Source: Halalkalicoccus sp. NIPERK01 (GTDB taxonomy: Archaea > Halobacteriota > Halobacteria > Halobacteriales > Halalkalicoccaceae). From it: a stretch of 64,000 nt of DNA. Below the pieces are notes generated by a model. It worked only from the letters and a program-made list of their open reading frames with translations. It made no database searches and had not been told where the DNA came from. The DNA lies in contig NZ_JASVVV010000001.1 of NCBI RefSeq assembly GCF_030287405.1, positions 974,403-1,038,402 on the forward strand. Reading direction: 5' to 3'. The number at the start of each line of letters is the position of its first letter. The stretch's first letter is position 1. The translations under genes were made by a program, and so were the position numbers. This document shows, piece after piece, positions 37,532 through 46,326 of the stretch.

Positions 37532-37586
37532 ACCGGTTTCCGGAACCCGTTTTCGCGATGAAATGAGAGGGGCGGTGCGGTGGCCT

Positions 37587-37838
37587 CGCTTCGCGGCTTT
37601 GCCGCGAAGCGAACGGGGAAAGGCTGGCGTCCCCGGAAGTGGCGCGTGATCACGCGCCGCGACTCGGCGGTACCTGGCGGTCATAGAAAATCTTCGATTT
37701 TCTAGATCTCGCGGGAACGCAGTTCTCGCGGACCTCGCGATGGCTCCGCCATCGCTCAGCCCGAAAAGACCGCGAAGCGGTCTTTTCTTGGGCATGAAAA
37801 GGGCGAAGCGCGAGCGCCAGCGAGCGCTGAGGGCTTTC
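37587..37838 (+). repeat. Multi-hairpin repeat element, copy B
   Basis: Stems: H1 37587-37597/37601-37611 (11 bp, TTT loop); H2, an 18-bp palindrome 37641-37658; H3 37684-37692/37696-37704 (9 bp, TTC loop, A/T core); two extra hairpins, 37710-37730 (one G-T pair) and 37737-37744/37748-37755; H4 37764-37773/37777-37786 (10 bp, GAA loop). The linkers match copy A (11240-11445): 37614-37633 (19/20), 37673-37682, 37793-37806 and 37829-37838 (each identical). Here the element lies between convergent genes (dodecin and iscA) and overlaps the iscA stop by 2 bp; H4, with its A and T tracts, could act as a bidirectional terminator. Confidence 0.8.
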
Positions 37839-38199
37839 AGGTGCGGAAGGACTCCCCGCAGCCACATTCGCTGACGACGTTCGGGTTCTCGACGTGGAAG
37901 CCCGCACCCTGGAGGCCGGACTCGTAATCGAGGACGCTCCCCTCGATGTAGCGCATGCTCGCGGGGTCGACGAACACGCGCAGGCCGTGGTGTTCGTAGA
38001 CGGTGTCGTCCTCCTCGGGTTCGTCGTCGAAGCGCATCCCGTACGAGAGGCCGGCACAGCCACCTTGCTGGACGAACAGGCGCAGGCCCGCGATTCCGGT
38101 GTCCAATCCCTCGCCCTCCAGCAGATCGAGTGCCTGCTCTGCGGCCGTCGGGGAGACCTGGATCTCCGGGTCCGCGCCGGCGGCGGTCTCGGTGCTCAT
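37837..38199 (-). CDS. Iron-sulfur cluster assembly A-type protein (IscA/ErpA)
   Basis: 120 aa. HesB/IscA fold with the three cluster ligands: Cys48 (QQGGCAGLSYG) and Cys112/Cys114 (SECGCGESF). A short acidic N-terminal tail precedes it. It carries and transfers Fe-S clusters to apoproteins. Convergent with dodecin; its 3' end touches repeat element B. Confidence 0.94.
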   Translation of the reverse strand: MSTETAAGADPEIQVSPTAAEQALDLLEGEGLDTGIAGLRLFVQQGGCAGLSYGMRFDDEPEEDDTVYEHHGLRVFVDPASMRYIEGSVLDYESGLQGAGFHVENPNVVSECGCGESFRT

Positions 38200-38246
38200 G
38201 TCCTATGGTCTATCGCCGAGGCGGTTAACTGTGACGCCCACTCACA

Positions 38247-38612
38247 CTACCGATCGAACAGGCGTTCGCGCTCGCGGTCCAGTTCCTCGGGCTCGGTTTC
38301 GAGCAGGCGCTCGAGCCGATGGTCGAACTCCTCGTCGCCGATCTCGCCGCGGGCGTATCGTTTCCGGAGGGCCGAGAGCGGGTCGTCACCGCCGGGTTCG
38401 GGGACCGCTCGTGACTCGGTTTCCCGCTCGCGTCGGACCGTATCGAGGGTCGCGGATACCGGGTTCCCCCCGGTCTGCCACCAGTACCACGCCCCGAGGA
38501 GCATCGCCAGCGCGAGCAGCCACGGCGCTTCGAGGATCGACAGGGGGAGAACGATCACCAGCAGGAGGATCGCGAAGACGATCAGCAACGTTTCCCTGTC
38601 CTCGGAGTCCAT
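38247..38612 (-). CDS. Membrane protein with SHOCT domain
   Basis: 121 aa from ATG 38612. Two N-terminal membrane helices (about 7-45; LLIVFAILLLVIVLPLSIL, PWLLALAMLLGAWYWW), then a linker and a C-terminal SHOCT motif (LSALRKRYARGEIGDEEF) with a charged tail. SHOCT pieces are short oligomerisation-like segments. Function unknown; the pattern is common in haloarchaea. Confidence 0.85.
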   Translation of the reverse strand: MDSEDRETLLIVFAILLLVIVLPLSILEAPWLLALAMLLGAWYWWQTGGNPVSATLDTVRRERETESRAVPEPGGDDPLSALRKRYARGEIGDEEFDHRLERLLETEPEELDRERERLFDR

Positions 38613-38649
38613 GTTATCGCGTAGCCGACTAGCTGTAAAAAAACGTCGT

Positions 38650-39963
38650 CTACTCCCGGAGTCGGTCCCGGTCGACCTCGCGTTCGTCGCGCTCGCGCAC
38701 CCTGACGGCGACGCTCTCGGCGTGGCCTTCGAGACCCTCCGCGCGCGCGAGCGTGTCGATGGTGTCCGAAAGCGAGTCGAGCCCATCGGGCGAGAGGCGC
38801 TGGACCGTGCTCGCCCGGAGGAAGTGTTCGACCGACAGGCCGCCCGTGACCTTCGCCAGTCCGTTGGTGGGGAGGACGTGGTTCGTGCCGCTGGCGTAGT
38901 CGCCCGCGGCGACGGGCGTGTAGGGTCCCAGAAAGACGCTTCCCGCGTTGTCGATCCGTTCGAGGATCGACTCGTCCTCGTCGGCCTGGATCGAGAGGTG
39001 TTCTGCGGCGTACGCCTCGGCGAAGGAGATCGCCTCGCTCATCGACCGGGCGAGAAAGACGCCGCTCGCGTCGTTGTCGAGCGCCCCGCGGATCGTCCCC
39101 TCGCGCTCGCGGGCGGCGGCCTGTCGGTCGGTGGCCTCCGCGACCGCCTCGGCGACCTCGCGGTCGGTCGCGACCGCGACCACCGAGGCGTTCTCGTCGT
39201 GTTCGGCCTGCGCGAGCAGGTCCGCGGCGACGAACTCGGGGTCGGCCGTCGCGTCGGCGATCACGAGGACCTCGCTGGGTCCTGCCAAAAAGTCGATCTC
39301 GCAGTCCCCCTTGACCTCGGCTTTGGCGGCCGTGACCCAGCGGTTTCCGGGCCCGACGACCTTCTGGACGCGGGTGACCGACTCGGTGCCGTAGGCGAGC
39401 GCCCCGATCGCCTGTGCGCCGCCGACGCTGTAGACCTCGTCCGCGCCCGCGGCGTGGATCGCCGCCAGCGTCACGGGGTTGATCTCCTTCGCGGGCGGGG
39501 TCGCCACGCAGACGGTCTCGACGCCCGCGACGGTCGCGGGGATCACCCCCATCAGCGCGCTGGAGGGATAGGCCGCCGCGCCGCCGGGGACGTAGACGCC
39601 GACGCGCTCGATGGGTCGGAACCGCCGGCCGAGTTCGCGCCCGTCGTCGAACTCCTCGCGCCAGTCGGCCGGGAGTTGGCGCTCGTGGAACTCACGGACG
39701 TTCTCGGCGGCGGTCTCGATCGCCTCTCTGGTTTCGTCGTCGATCGCCTCGTAGGCGCGCTCCGTGGCGTCGGTCACGTCGAGGTTGCCCACGTCAACGT
39801 CGTCGAACTCACGGCAGAACTCCCTGACCGCGACGTCGCCCTCCTCGCGGACGCGCTCTACGATCCCGCGGACGTCGCCTCGAATCGCCTCGATGCCGGC
39901 GTCGCGCTCGAACAGCGCGCGGCGACGCTCGGGGCCGAGGTCGGCGATGGACTGGACGTTCAT
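38650..39963 (-). CDS. hisD: Histidinol dehydrogenase
   Basis: 437 aa, typical length. Family motifs: [53 protein letters not shown], and the zinc/catalytic region [10 protein letters not shown] with [12 protein letters not shown]. It performs the last two steps of histidine synthesis, histidinol to histidine, using NAD and zinc. It stands alone here, as his genes usually are scattered in haloarchaea. The N-terminus [14 protein letters not shown] is family-like. Confidence 0.96.
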   Translation of the reverse strand: MNVQSIADLGPERRRALFERDAGIEAIRGDVRGIVERVREEGDVAVREFCREFDDVDVGNLDVTDATERAYEAIDDETREAIETAAENVREFHERQLPADWREEFDDGRELGRRFRPIERVGVYVPGGAAAYPSSALMGVIPATVAGVETVCVATPPAKEINPVTLAAIHAAGADEVYSVGGAQAIGALAYGTESVTRVQKVVGPGNRWVTAAKAEVKGDCEIDFLAGPSEVLVIADATADPEFVAADLLAQAEHDENASVVAVATDREVAEAVAEATDRQAAAREREGTIRGALDNDASGVFLARSMSEAISFAEAYAAEHLSIQADEDESILERIDNAGSVFLGPYTPVAAGDYASGTNHVLPTNGLAKVTGGLSVEHFLRASTVQRLSPDGLDSLSDTIDTLARAEGLEGHAESVAVRVRERDEREVDRDRLRE

Positions 39964-40005
39964 ACCCGCAGTTGAACCCTGTCCCGAAAAGTCGTTTCCA
40001 TCGCG

Positions 40006-40170
40006 TTACGCCAGCAGGCCGGCGACGAGCACGATCAGGAGGACGGCCGCGGCCGACCCGCCGAACACCAGCACGAACGCGAGCACCGTCCCGAGCATCC
40101 CGTCGTCGTAGAGGAACTCCTCTGCGATCCCACGCAGGTCGCGTACCAGCGTCGTGAGTTGATCGGCCAT
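40006..40170 (-). CDS. Small single-helix membrane protein
   Basis: 54 aa from ATG 40170. A polar N-terminus (ADQLTTLVRDLRGIAEEF) leads into a hydrophobic helix (VLAFVLVFGGSAAAVLLIV) at the C-terminus. No family recognised. It is upstream of hisD on the same strand, 42 bp away, so it may be co-transcribed. Confidence 0.6.
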   Translation of the reverse strand: MADQLTTLVRDLRGIAEEFLYDDGMLGTVLAFVLVFGGSAAAVLLIVLVAGLLA

Positions 40171-40328
40171 GATCGTGTCGTGTACCGATAGGTGTCGAAA
40201 CCCTATCAGCGATCCGGTGTGGGACCCACGCCGAACTGGTGGCGTGTGAGATGTCGCCCGGAACACTAACGACCGGTCTCATCCCGAGGCGGCGTGCCGC
40301 GTCGACCGGGAAACCCTCGTGCCGGGCG

Positions 40329-40424
40329 GGTTGCGCAGAGCGCAACCGGATGCCGAGGCGGTGGAAACCGCCGAGGCAAAGCGTGGTTTCCTCGAAACCA
40401 CGAAACGAGCCGGTGGATGCCGGC
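40329..40424. repeat. Hairpin cluster in a 474-bp intergenic region
   Basis: The gap 40171-40644 has no gene that I can support. It contains four consecutive hairpins: 40329-40336/40340-40347 (8 bp, AGA loop), 40357-40362/40367-40372 (6 bp, GGAA loop), 40382-40390/40394-40402 (9 bp, CTC loop), and 40409-40413/40420-40424 (5 bp). The linkers differ from those of elements A and B. It could be a structured RNA or the decayed end of a mobile element such as IS200/IS605; I have no proof of either. The rest of the gap shows nothing notable. Confidence 0.55.
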
Positions 40425-40644
40425 GAGTCCGTTCGCAGTCGTTCCGCGTTCGGTCACGGACGGACCGGAATATCGCACACCTGGGTTCGCCGCACGATCA
40501 TCGCTCCCGAGTGGGAGAACTCCGGCGGGGACTTGTGGTGCGCACCGGCTCTAGGGGCGGCGGGCGATTAAGCCCTGTGGCTCCGCGGCGGGACCGTCGA
40601 ACGAGGACAGGTACTTGCTCGTCCGCTCCCTAGATCCGGTCCCG

Positions 40645-41892
40645 ATGACCCTCCCCGACAGAGGCGCGCTCTCGCGTCGCGAGTACCTGAAGGCGCTGGT
40701 CGCCGCCGGCGGGACGAGCGCGCTCGCGGCCTGTCTCGACGAGGAGTCGGCGGTCGAGATCCCGGCGGGCGATCCCGCCGCCGTCCCCGCCCGCCAGCAC
40801 GCGTGGAACGCCGTCCTCTCGGGCGACGATAACGAGAACATCGTCCCCGCCCGCCACCACGTCCTGCTGTCGCTCACCCTCGCCCGCGACCCGACCGAGG
40901 AGGACCGCGAGCGTTTCGGGCGCGCGCTCGAAACGCTCGAACGCGCCTACGAGTGGAGCCACGAGGGGCTGTTGTTCACCGTCGGCTACACCCCCGCGTA
41001 CTTCGAGCGAGTGGGATGGAACGGCCTGCCCGAACCCACGGCGCTGACCGAGTTCGAGGACCCGGAGTTCGAGGACGGCGATCTTCAGGTCCACCTGGCG
41101 AGCGACCACCCGCAGGCGGTGCTCGCCGCCGAGGAGGCGCTGGTGGGCGAGGTCGAGGAGGTGAACGGCGTTGGGGTCGAGGAGTCGATCGAGGACCTGA
41201 TCGACTCCCGAGAACGGCTCACCGGCTTCGTCGGCCCCGGACTGCCAGCCGAGCACCAGGACACGCCGGGCGTTCCCGACTCCGAGCCGATCCACGAGGA
41301 GGCCCCCTTCTTCATGGGGTTTCGCTCCGGGTTCGAGGAGAGCCAGGCGAGCGAGGACCGCGTGACGATCGAGGAGGGGCCGTTCGCCGGGGGCACCACA
41401 CAGCACGTCGAGACGCTGTCGATCGACCTCCGGCAGTGGTACGAACAGGACTCGCAGTTCCAGCGGGTGGCGAAGCTCTTCAGCCACCAACACGCCGAGG
41501 AGGGACTGGTGGGCGAGTACGGCGAGAAGCTCGACGAGTCGAACGCGCTCACGGCCGAGCGGATCGCGAACACGACCGAGGACGCCCGTCGCTACGGCGT
41601 CGTCGGCCACGCCCAGAAGGCCGCACGCGCCCGCGAGGACGGCGAACCGCTCCTCCTTCGCCGTGATTTCAACACCACCGACGACGACCGCCCCGGCCTG
41701 CACTTCCTCTCGCTCCAGCGCGAGATCGACGAGTTCGTCCGGGTGCGCGAGGCGATGACCGGCACGGATCTCGCCGAGGAGACCGGAATCGGCTCGATCA
41801 CCAACAACGGGATCCTCCAGTACCTCACCGTGCGCCGTCGGGGCAACTACCTCCTCCCGCCGCACGATCTCCGGGCGTTCCCGGAGCCGTAG
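40645..41892 (+). CDS. Dyp-type peroxidase-like lipoprotein/Tat protein
   Basis: 415 aa from ATG 40645. A twin-arginine start (LSRREYLKALVAAGG) and AAC lipobox precede the mature protein. Dyp-type landmarks: the GxxDG position reads GFRSG (225-229, Ser228 in place of Asp), VETLSIDLRQWYEQDSQFQR, a likely proximal heme His322 in VVGHAQKAARARED, then LLRRDFNTTDDD and LHFLSLQREIDEF. The family is a ferredoxin-fold heme peroxidase. Loss of the Asp suggests altered or lost peroxidase activity. Extracytoplasmic location is inferred. Confidence 0.78.
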   Translation: MTLPDRGALSRREYLKALVAAGGTSALAACLDEESAVEIPAGDPAAVPARQHAWNAVLSGDDNENIVPARHHVLLSLTLARDPTEEDRERFGRALETLERAYEWSHEGLLFTVGYTPAYFERVGWNGLPEPTALTEFEDPEFEDGDLQVHLASDHPQAVLAAEEALVGEVEEVNGVGVEESIEDLIDSRERLTGFVGPGLPAEHQDTPGVPDSEPIHEEAPFFMGFRSGFEESQASEDRVTIEEGPFAGGTTQHVETLSIDLRQWYEQDSQFQRVAKLFSHQHAEEGLVGEYGEKLDESNALTAERIANTTEDARRYGVVGHAQKAARAREDGEPLLLRRDFNTTDDDRPGLHFLSLQREIDEFVRVREAMTGTDLAEETGIGSITNNGILQYLTVRRRGNYLLPPHDLRAFPEP

Positions 41893-41924
41893 TCCCGGGC
41901 CTCGTGGGCCGCCGACGCGCTACG

Positions 41925-43292
41925 CTACAGCGCGTACTCCGACTCGCGGAACTGGACGTACCGATCGCCGCGGAAGCCGAATCGGGCCTTTCGGTACGCC
42001 AGAAGGAGCCTGGTCGCGCCGAGGCCGGCACCGAACTTCCGGCGGAACATGTCGTACCCGCCGCTGCCCGCGAGCATCCGATCCGCGATCCTGAACGTCC
42101 GGTCCCAGTCGGCGGGCGTGTACTCCTTGACCAGTTCGGCCATCGAGACGTTGCGCCGGATCTCCTCACCGATCCGCCCCTTCCAGGTGTCGTTGTAGCT
42201 CTCCAGATCGCCGATGGCGGCGAGTCGGCCCGCGAGCCTCCCCGAGCGGACGGCGACGTGGTAGCCCCCTTCGTGGAACGCCGAGGTGGTTCCCATCGCC
42301 CCGCCGACGACGGCGATCCCCGCCTTCGTGGGCGAGTCGATCGGTCGGGTCGAGGAGATCGGGTAGGCCTCCGTGCCGCCGCGCTTTCCCCGCTCGGCGA
42401 CCAGCGGGAAGTCCTCCTCGACGTCGTAGCGGTCGCCGTACTCGCGTTCGAGCAGCCGTCGGAGGTAGACCGCGCCCGAGGGGAGGCGCTCGTCCTCGGG
42501 CTGGATCAGGGGGTACTCCCGCGGGTTCTCGACGTCCTCGATGTTCAGCCCGATCGGCATCGTCAGGCCGACGCGGGCGACCGTGCCGTCGTTGGGGAAG
42601 ACCCACGGATAGGCGGTTCGACCGGGGATGTGCCCCCACCAGAACTTGAGCATGTCGTCCTCGAAGACCTCCTCGGGAAACCGGCGGTGTTCCTGGTAGG
42701 CGATGTGGTTGGCGTGGGTGCCCAGCAGGTCGCCGATCGAGCCCTCCGGGACGAACTGATCGAGGGTCGGGATGGTGACGTTTCGCTGGGGGCCGTCCGC
42801 GAGCACGAGGTGGTCGGCCTCGATCTCGCTTCCGTCGCCGAGCGTCAGGCGGTGGACGTGGCCCGACGACAGGTCGCTCTCGACGCCCTTTACCGCCGTA
42901 CCCACGCGATACTCCGCGCCCGCCTCCTCCGCTCGCTCGCGGAGCCAGTCGTCCATCCGAGGCCGGTCGAACGTGAAGCCGAACTTCGGGTACGAGGCGT
43001 CGATCCCCGTCGAGTACATCGCACACCGCTCGGTGGGCCCGACGAACTCCGTTCCCTCCAGTTCCCTGAGGACGATCTCGTCGGGGATCTCCTCGAAGGG
43101 GATCCCCATGAGGTCGACCCAGTAGTCCAGCATCCCGGCGGCGTCCGTCGAGTCCGGGCCGAGATCTGCGCGGTCCGCACGCGGGACGCCCTTCTCGACG
43201 ACGACGGTCCTCGCCTCGCGCTCGGCGGCCTGCTCGGCGGCCGCCATCCCGCCGGGGCCGCCGCCGACTATCGCAACGTCAACGCGCTCCAT
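41925..43292 (-). CDS. Geranylgeranyl reductase-family flavoprotein
   Basis: 455 aa. An FAD dinucleotide motif DVAIVGGGPGGMAAAEQ at the N-terminus, ADHLVLADGPQRNV in the middle, and GIAVVGGAMGTTSAFHEGG near residue 340 (second FAD contact). Members include digeranylgeranylglycerophospholipid reductase, which saturates archaeal lipid chains, and related menaquinone/isoprenoid reductases. It is convergent with the Dyp-like gene (32 bp apart). Lipid saturation is the likeliest role; other prenyl substrates remain possible. Confidence 0.87.
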   Translation of the reverse strand: MERVDVAIVGGGPGGMAAAEQAAEREARTVVVEKGVPRADRADLGPDSTDAAGMLDYWVDLMGIPFEEIPDEIVLRELEGTEFVGPTERCAMYSTGIDASYPKFGFTFDRPRMDDWLRERAEEAGAEYRVGTAVKGVESDLSSGHVHRLTLGDGSEIEADHLVLADGPQRNVTIPTLDQFVPEGSIGDLLGTHANHIAYQEHRRFPEEVFEDDMLKFWWGHIPGRTAYPWVFPNDGTVARVGLTMPIGLNIEDVENPREYPLIQPEDERLPSGAVYLRRLLEREYGDRYDVEEDFPLVAERGKRGGTEAYPISSTRPIDSPTKAGIAVVGGAMGTTSAFHEGGYHVAVRSGRLAGRLAAIGDLESYNDTWKGRIGEEIRRNVSMAELVKEYTPADWDRTFRIADRMLAGSGGYDMFRRKFGAGLGATRLLLAYRKARFGFRGDRYVQFRESEYAL

Positions 43293-43476
43293 ACCCGAGA
43301 AGCAGACGCGTGACTCTTAAAACCCCTGATGAGGTCGGTTGTAGTCCCGTACCGGTGACCGTTGGGCCGAACGAGCGATCACCGGTGACTGGTTACGACC
43401 TCCCTCGTGAGCCACTCGCCCGACCTCTCCTGCCGGAGCGGCGGATCTTAAGGGCGAGCGACGAGAGAGACCGGGT

Positions 43477-44436
43477 ATGTCCGACCGACCAGACGTCCTC
43501 GTCCTCCGGCGGGGAACCCACGGCATGCCCGTCACGGACCTCAGGGACGAACTCCGCGAGCGACTGCCCGACCACGACGTGCGAGCGGCGACGACCCCCC
43601 GCGAGGAACGCGACCTGATCGCCGAGGTGCCGATCGCCGTCGGCATGGGGATCGACGAGGAGTTGTTGAGCCACGCCGAGAACCTCGACCTCTTCGCGTG
43701 TGCGTACGCCGGCACGGGCCACCTCCCGATGAGCTCTTTGGAAGAGGCGGGCGTGGCCGTGACGAACGCCGCCGGCGTCCACGGTCCGAACATCGCCGAG
43801 CAGGTGATCGGCTCGATCCTCGCGTTCTCGCGGCGCTTCTTCGAGGGCCGCGAACGTCAGGCGAACCACGAGTGGCGCCACTACCAGGTCGGCGAGTTCA
43901 TGGGCTCGACGGTGACGGTCGTCGGGTTGGGCGCGATCGGAGAGGCGATCGTCAGTAGGCTAGAGGGCTTCGGCGTCTCGACCATCGGGGTGCGCTACAC
44001 GCCCGAGAAGGGCGGGCCGACCGACGAGGTGATCGGGTTCGAAAGCGATGACCTCCACGGGGCGCTCGCGCGCACGGACGTGCTCGTGCTGGCCTGCCCG
44101 CTGACCGACACCACGCGAGGGCTGATCGGCGAGGAGGAGGTCGTTACCCTCCCCGAGGACGCGTTACTGGTTAATATCGCCCGCGGGCCCGTCGTCGAGA
44201 CCGACGCGCTCGTCTCGGCGCTGCGGCGCAACAAGCTTCGGGGCGCGGCCCTCGACGTGACCGACCCCGAGCCCCTGCCCGAGGAGCACCCGCTGTGGGA
44301 CTTCGGGAACGTCCAGATCACGCCCCACAACGCCGGCCACACGCCGAGGTACTACGAGCGACTCGCGGACATCGTCGCGGAGAACGTCGAGCGCCTCGAC
44401 GGAGGCGAGGACGAGTTGCGAAACCGGGTCGTCTGA
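43477..44436 (+). CDS. D-2-hydroxyacid dehydrogenase
   Basis: 319 aa. NAD-binding motif VVGLGAIGEAIVSRLEGFGV, catalytic Arg in NIARGPVVETDALV, Glu in DPEPLPEEHPLW and His in ITPHNAGHTPRYYE, the full D-isomer-specific set. Haloarchaeal homologues reduce 2-ketocarboxylic acids with NAD(P)H; the substrate here is not set. Located just upstream of vapBC on the same strand. Confidence 0.92.
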   Translation: MSDRPDVLVLRRGTHGMPVTDLRDELRERLPDHDVRAATTPREERDLIAEVPIAVGMGIDEELLSHAENLDLFACAYAGTGHLPMSSLEEAGVAVTNAAGVHGPNIAEQVIGSILAFSRRFFEGRERQANHEWRHYQVGEFMGSTVTVVGLGAIGEAIVSRLEGFGVSTIGVRYTPEKGGPTDEVIGFESDDLHGALARTDVLVLACPLTDTTRGLIGEEEVVTLPEDALLVNIARGPVVETDALVSALRRNKLRGAALDVTDPEPLPEEHPLWDFGNVQITPHNAGHTPRYYERLADIVAENVERLDGGEDELRNRVV

Positions 44437-44447
44437 CCCGCTGGTTT

Positions 44448-44471
44448 TTGTGTCTGTGTACACAAACACAA
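44448..44471 (+). promoter_or_regulatory. VapBC operator palindrome
   Basis: A 24-bp near-perfect palindrome: left arm TTGTGTCTGTGT (44448-44459), right arm ACACAAACACAA (44460-44471), 11 of 12 positions paired and no spacer. It ends 3 bp before the vapB ATG, across the expected core promoter. Antitoxins of this type bind such sites to repress their own operon, so autoregulation is likely. Confidence 0.75.
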
Positions 44472-44474
44472 CAC

Positions 44475-44750
44475 ATGGGGACGAAAACGATCGGGCTCGA
44501 CGAGGAGGCCTACGACCGACTGAAGGCCCAGAAGCGCGCGGGCGAGAGCTTTAGCGACACGGTAAAACGCATCACGAGCGAGGTGAGCGCCGACTGGCGG
44601 GAGGGCTTCGGGTCGCTCTCCGACGAGGAGGGCGAGCGCCTCGCCGCGGCCATCGCCGCCCAGCGTGAGGACGCGAACGCCGGCCTCGCGGCCCGTCAGG
44701 ATCGAGTTCTGGAGGCGATGGGTGGCAATGAGTCGGACGCCGGAGAATGA
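44475..44750 (+). CDS. vapB: Antitoxin, VapB-like (DUF217 family)
   Basis: 91 aa. The N-terminal TKTIGLDEEAYDRLKAQKR and ESFSDTVKRI match the short DNA-binding module of archaeal VapB (COG1753, DUF217); the rest is a charged helical tail that would wrap the toxin. Its stop overlaps the vapC start by 4 bp (ATGA). Expression is probably controlled by the palindrome just upstream. Confidence 0.9.
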   Translation: MGTKTIGLDEEAYDRLKAQKRAGESFSDTVKRITSEVSADWREGFGSLSDEEGERLAAAIAAQREDANAGLAARQDRVLEAMGGNESDAGE

Positions 44751-45148
44751 AGCTGCTGGACACCACGTTTCTGGTGGACTACGAGCGCGGCGAGGAGGCG
44801 GTCGCCGAATTTTTAACGGTCCATGAGGACGGCGAGGAGTTCGTCACCTCGACGATCTGTATGAAGGAACTCGCGGTCGGCAAACACGCGATCGGCTCGC
44901 CCTCGAAGGCGGATCTCGTCGGGGACTACGGCTGGCTTCGGATCGTCCCGTTCACGATCGAGCACGCCCACGAGGCGGGCGTGCTCGAAGCGACGCTCCG
45001 GGCCGACGAGACCCGTCGTGATCGGGTCGCATCGCTGGCCGGCGACGTGCTGATCGCGGGCGTCGCCAGTCATCTCGATGCGGCGGTCGTGACGAGAAAC
45101 ACGGACGATTTCGAGGCGTTCGAGGACGTAGCCGTCGATCGGTACTAG
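44747..45148 (+). CDS. vapC: PIN-domain RNase toxin VapC
   Basis: 133 aa, typical length. The metal-binding acids of the PIN domain are at Asp5 (LLDTTFLVD), Glu41 (CMKELAVGK), Asp100 (LAGDVLIAGVA) and Asp120 or 121 (TRNTDDFEAF). VapC cleaves tRNA or rRNA unless neutralised by VapB. The 3' end overlaps the convergent asd gene by 4 bp. Confidence 0.95.
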   Translation: MKLLDTTFLVDYERGEEAVAEFLTVHEDGEEFVTSTICMKELAVGKHAIGSPSKADLVGDYGWLRIVPFTIEHAHEAGVLEATLRADETRRDRVASLAGDVLIAGVASHLDAAVVTRNTDDFEAFEDVAVDRY

Positions 45149-46176
45149 AGGTGGCCTTCCTTGGCGAGCAACTCCCCGTTGAGCACGCTCGCGCCGGCCG
45201 CCCCTCGGAGGGTGTTGTGCGCCAGACAGTTGTACTGCAGTCCCGTCTCGCTCTCGCGCAGGCCGCCCGCACAGATCTGCATCCCGTTCTTCCGCTCGCG
45301 GTCGAGTCGGGGCTGGGGGCGTTCTGGCTCCTCGAACACCCGGATGAGCGGGTCGGGCGAGGAGGGCAGGTCGATCGGATCGTAGGACTCCATCACCCCG
45401 ATGGCGTCCTCGACGCCCGCCTCCTCCTCGGTCTCGACCCAGACGTTCTCGAGGTGGCCATCGAGGGTCGGAATCCGGTTACACGAGGCCGAAACGGTCG
45501 CCTCATGCGTCGAGAGTTCCGCGCCGTCGAAGCTCCCCAGGAGCTTCTTCGACTCGCTTTCCATCTTCTCCTCCTCGCCGCCGATGTGCGGGATGGCGTT
45601 GTCGATGATCTCCATCGAGGTCACGCCCGAGTAACCCGCCCCCGAGACGGCCTGGAGGGTCGCGACGTGCACCCGCGAGAGACCGAACTCGTCGAGCGCT
45701 TTCAGGGTGGGCACCATCGTGATCGTCGAGCAGTTGGGGTTCTTCACCATCGCGCCGTCCCAGCCCCGCGAGTCGCGCTGCACCTCCAGCAGGCCGAGGT
45801 GGTCGGCGTTGACCTCGGGGATGACGAGGGGAACGTCCTCGGCCATGCGCTGGTTCGAGGAGTTCGAGGAGACCACGTAGCCCGCCTCGCAGAAGTCGCT
45901 CTCGACGCGCTCGCCCACCGAGGAGGGCAGCGACGAGAACAGCAGGTCGACGTCGGGAATCGCGTCGGGAGCCGTTTCGGCGACCGTTATCGTCGCGACG
46001 TCATCGGGGATGGGCGTGCTGATGCGCCACTTGGCGGCCTCACGGTAGGGTTTGCCCGCGCTCTCGGAACTCGCGGTGAGCGCGCGGATCTCGAAGTCGG
46101 GGTGGGGATCCAGAAGCTGGATGAGCCGCTGTCCGACAGCGCCGGTCGCACCGAGGACGCCGACAGTGTGAGTCAT
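45145..46176 (-). CDS. asd: Aspartate-semialdehyde dehydrogenase
   Basis: 343 aa. NADP motif GVLGATGAVGQRLIQLL, active-site Cys149 in KNPNCSTITMVPTLKAL, VSGAGYSGVTSMEI and CNRIPTLDGH, all as in the archaeal/yeast-type family. It makes aspartate semialdehyde for lysine, threonine and methionine. It is downstream of the rps17e gene on the same strand but 150 bp away, so it may have its own promoter. Confidence 0.96.
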   Translation of the reverse strand: MTHTVGVLGATGAVGQRLIQLLDPHPDFEIRALTASSESAGKPYREAAKWRISTPIPDDVATITVAETAPDAIPDVDLLFSSLPSSVGERVESDFCEAGYVVSSNSSNQRMAEDVPLVIPEVNADHLGLLEVQRDSRGWDGAMVKNPNCSTITMVPTLKALDEFGLSRVHVATLQAVSGAGYSGVTSMEIIDNAIPHIGGEEEKMESESKKLLGSFDGAELSTHEATVSASCNRIPTLDGHLENVWVETEEEAGVEDAIGVMESYDPIDLPSSPDPLIRVFEEPERPQPRLDRERKNGMQICAGGLRESETGLQYNCLAHNTLRGAAGASVLNGELLAKEGHL

Positions 46177-46326
46177 TACCGCAGGTAGGGTCGGAGCCGT
46201 TCAAAACGGTTTGGATCGGTCGGTTCGGATGGGGGTTGTGATAGGGGCAAATGCTGTACGGGCGCGTCGAGTCGGATCGACGGAGCCACCCCTCGACGGG
46301 CGTGCGATCGGGTGCGAGAAGCGACG

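Noticed and set aside
40239-40571. Overlapping open frames of about 70-110 codons in the 40171-40644 gap
   Set aside because: The products are Arg/Pro/Ser-rich with no fold or motif, they overlap in several frames, and the hairpins explain the sequence better.
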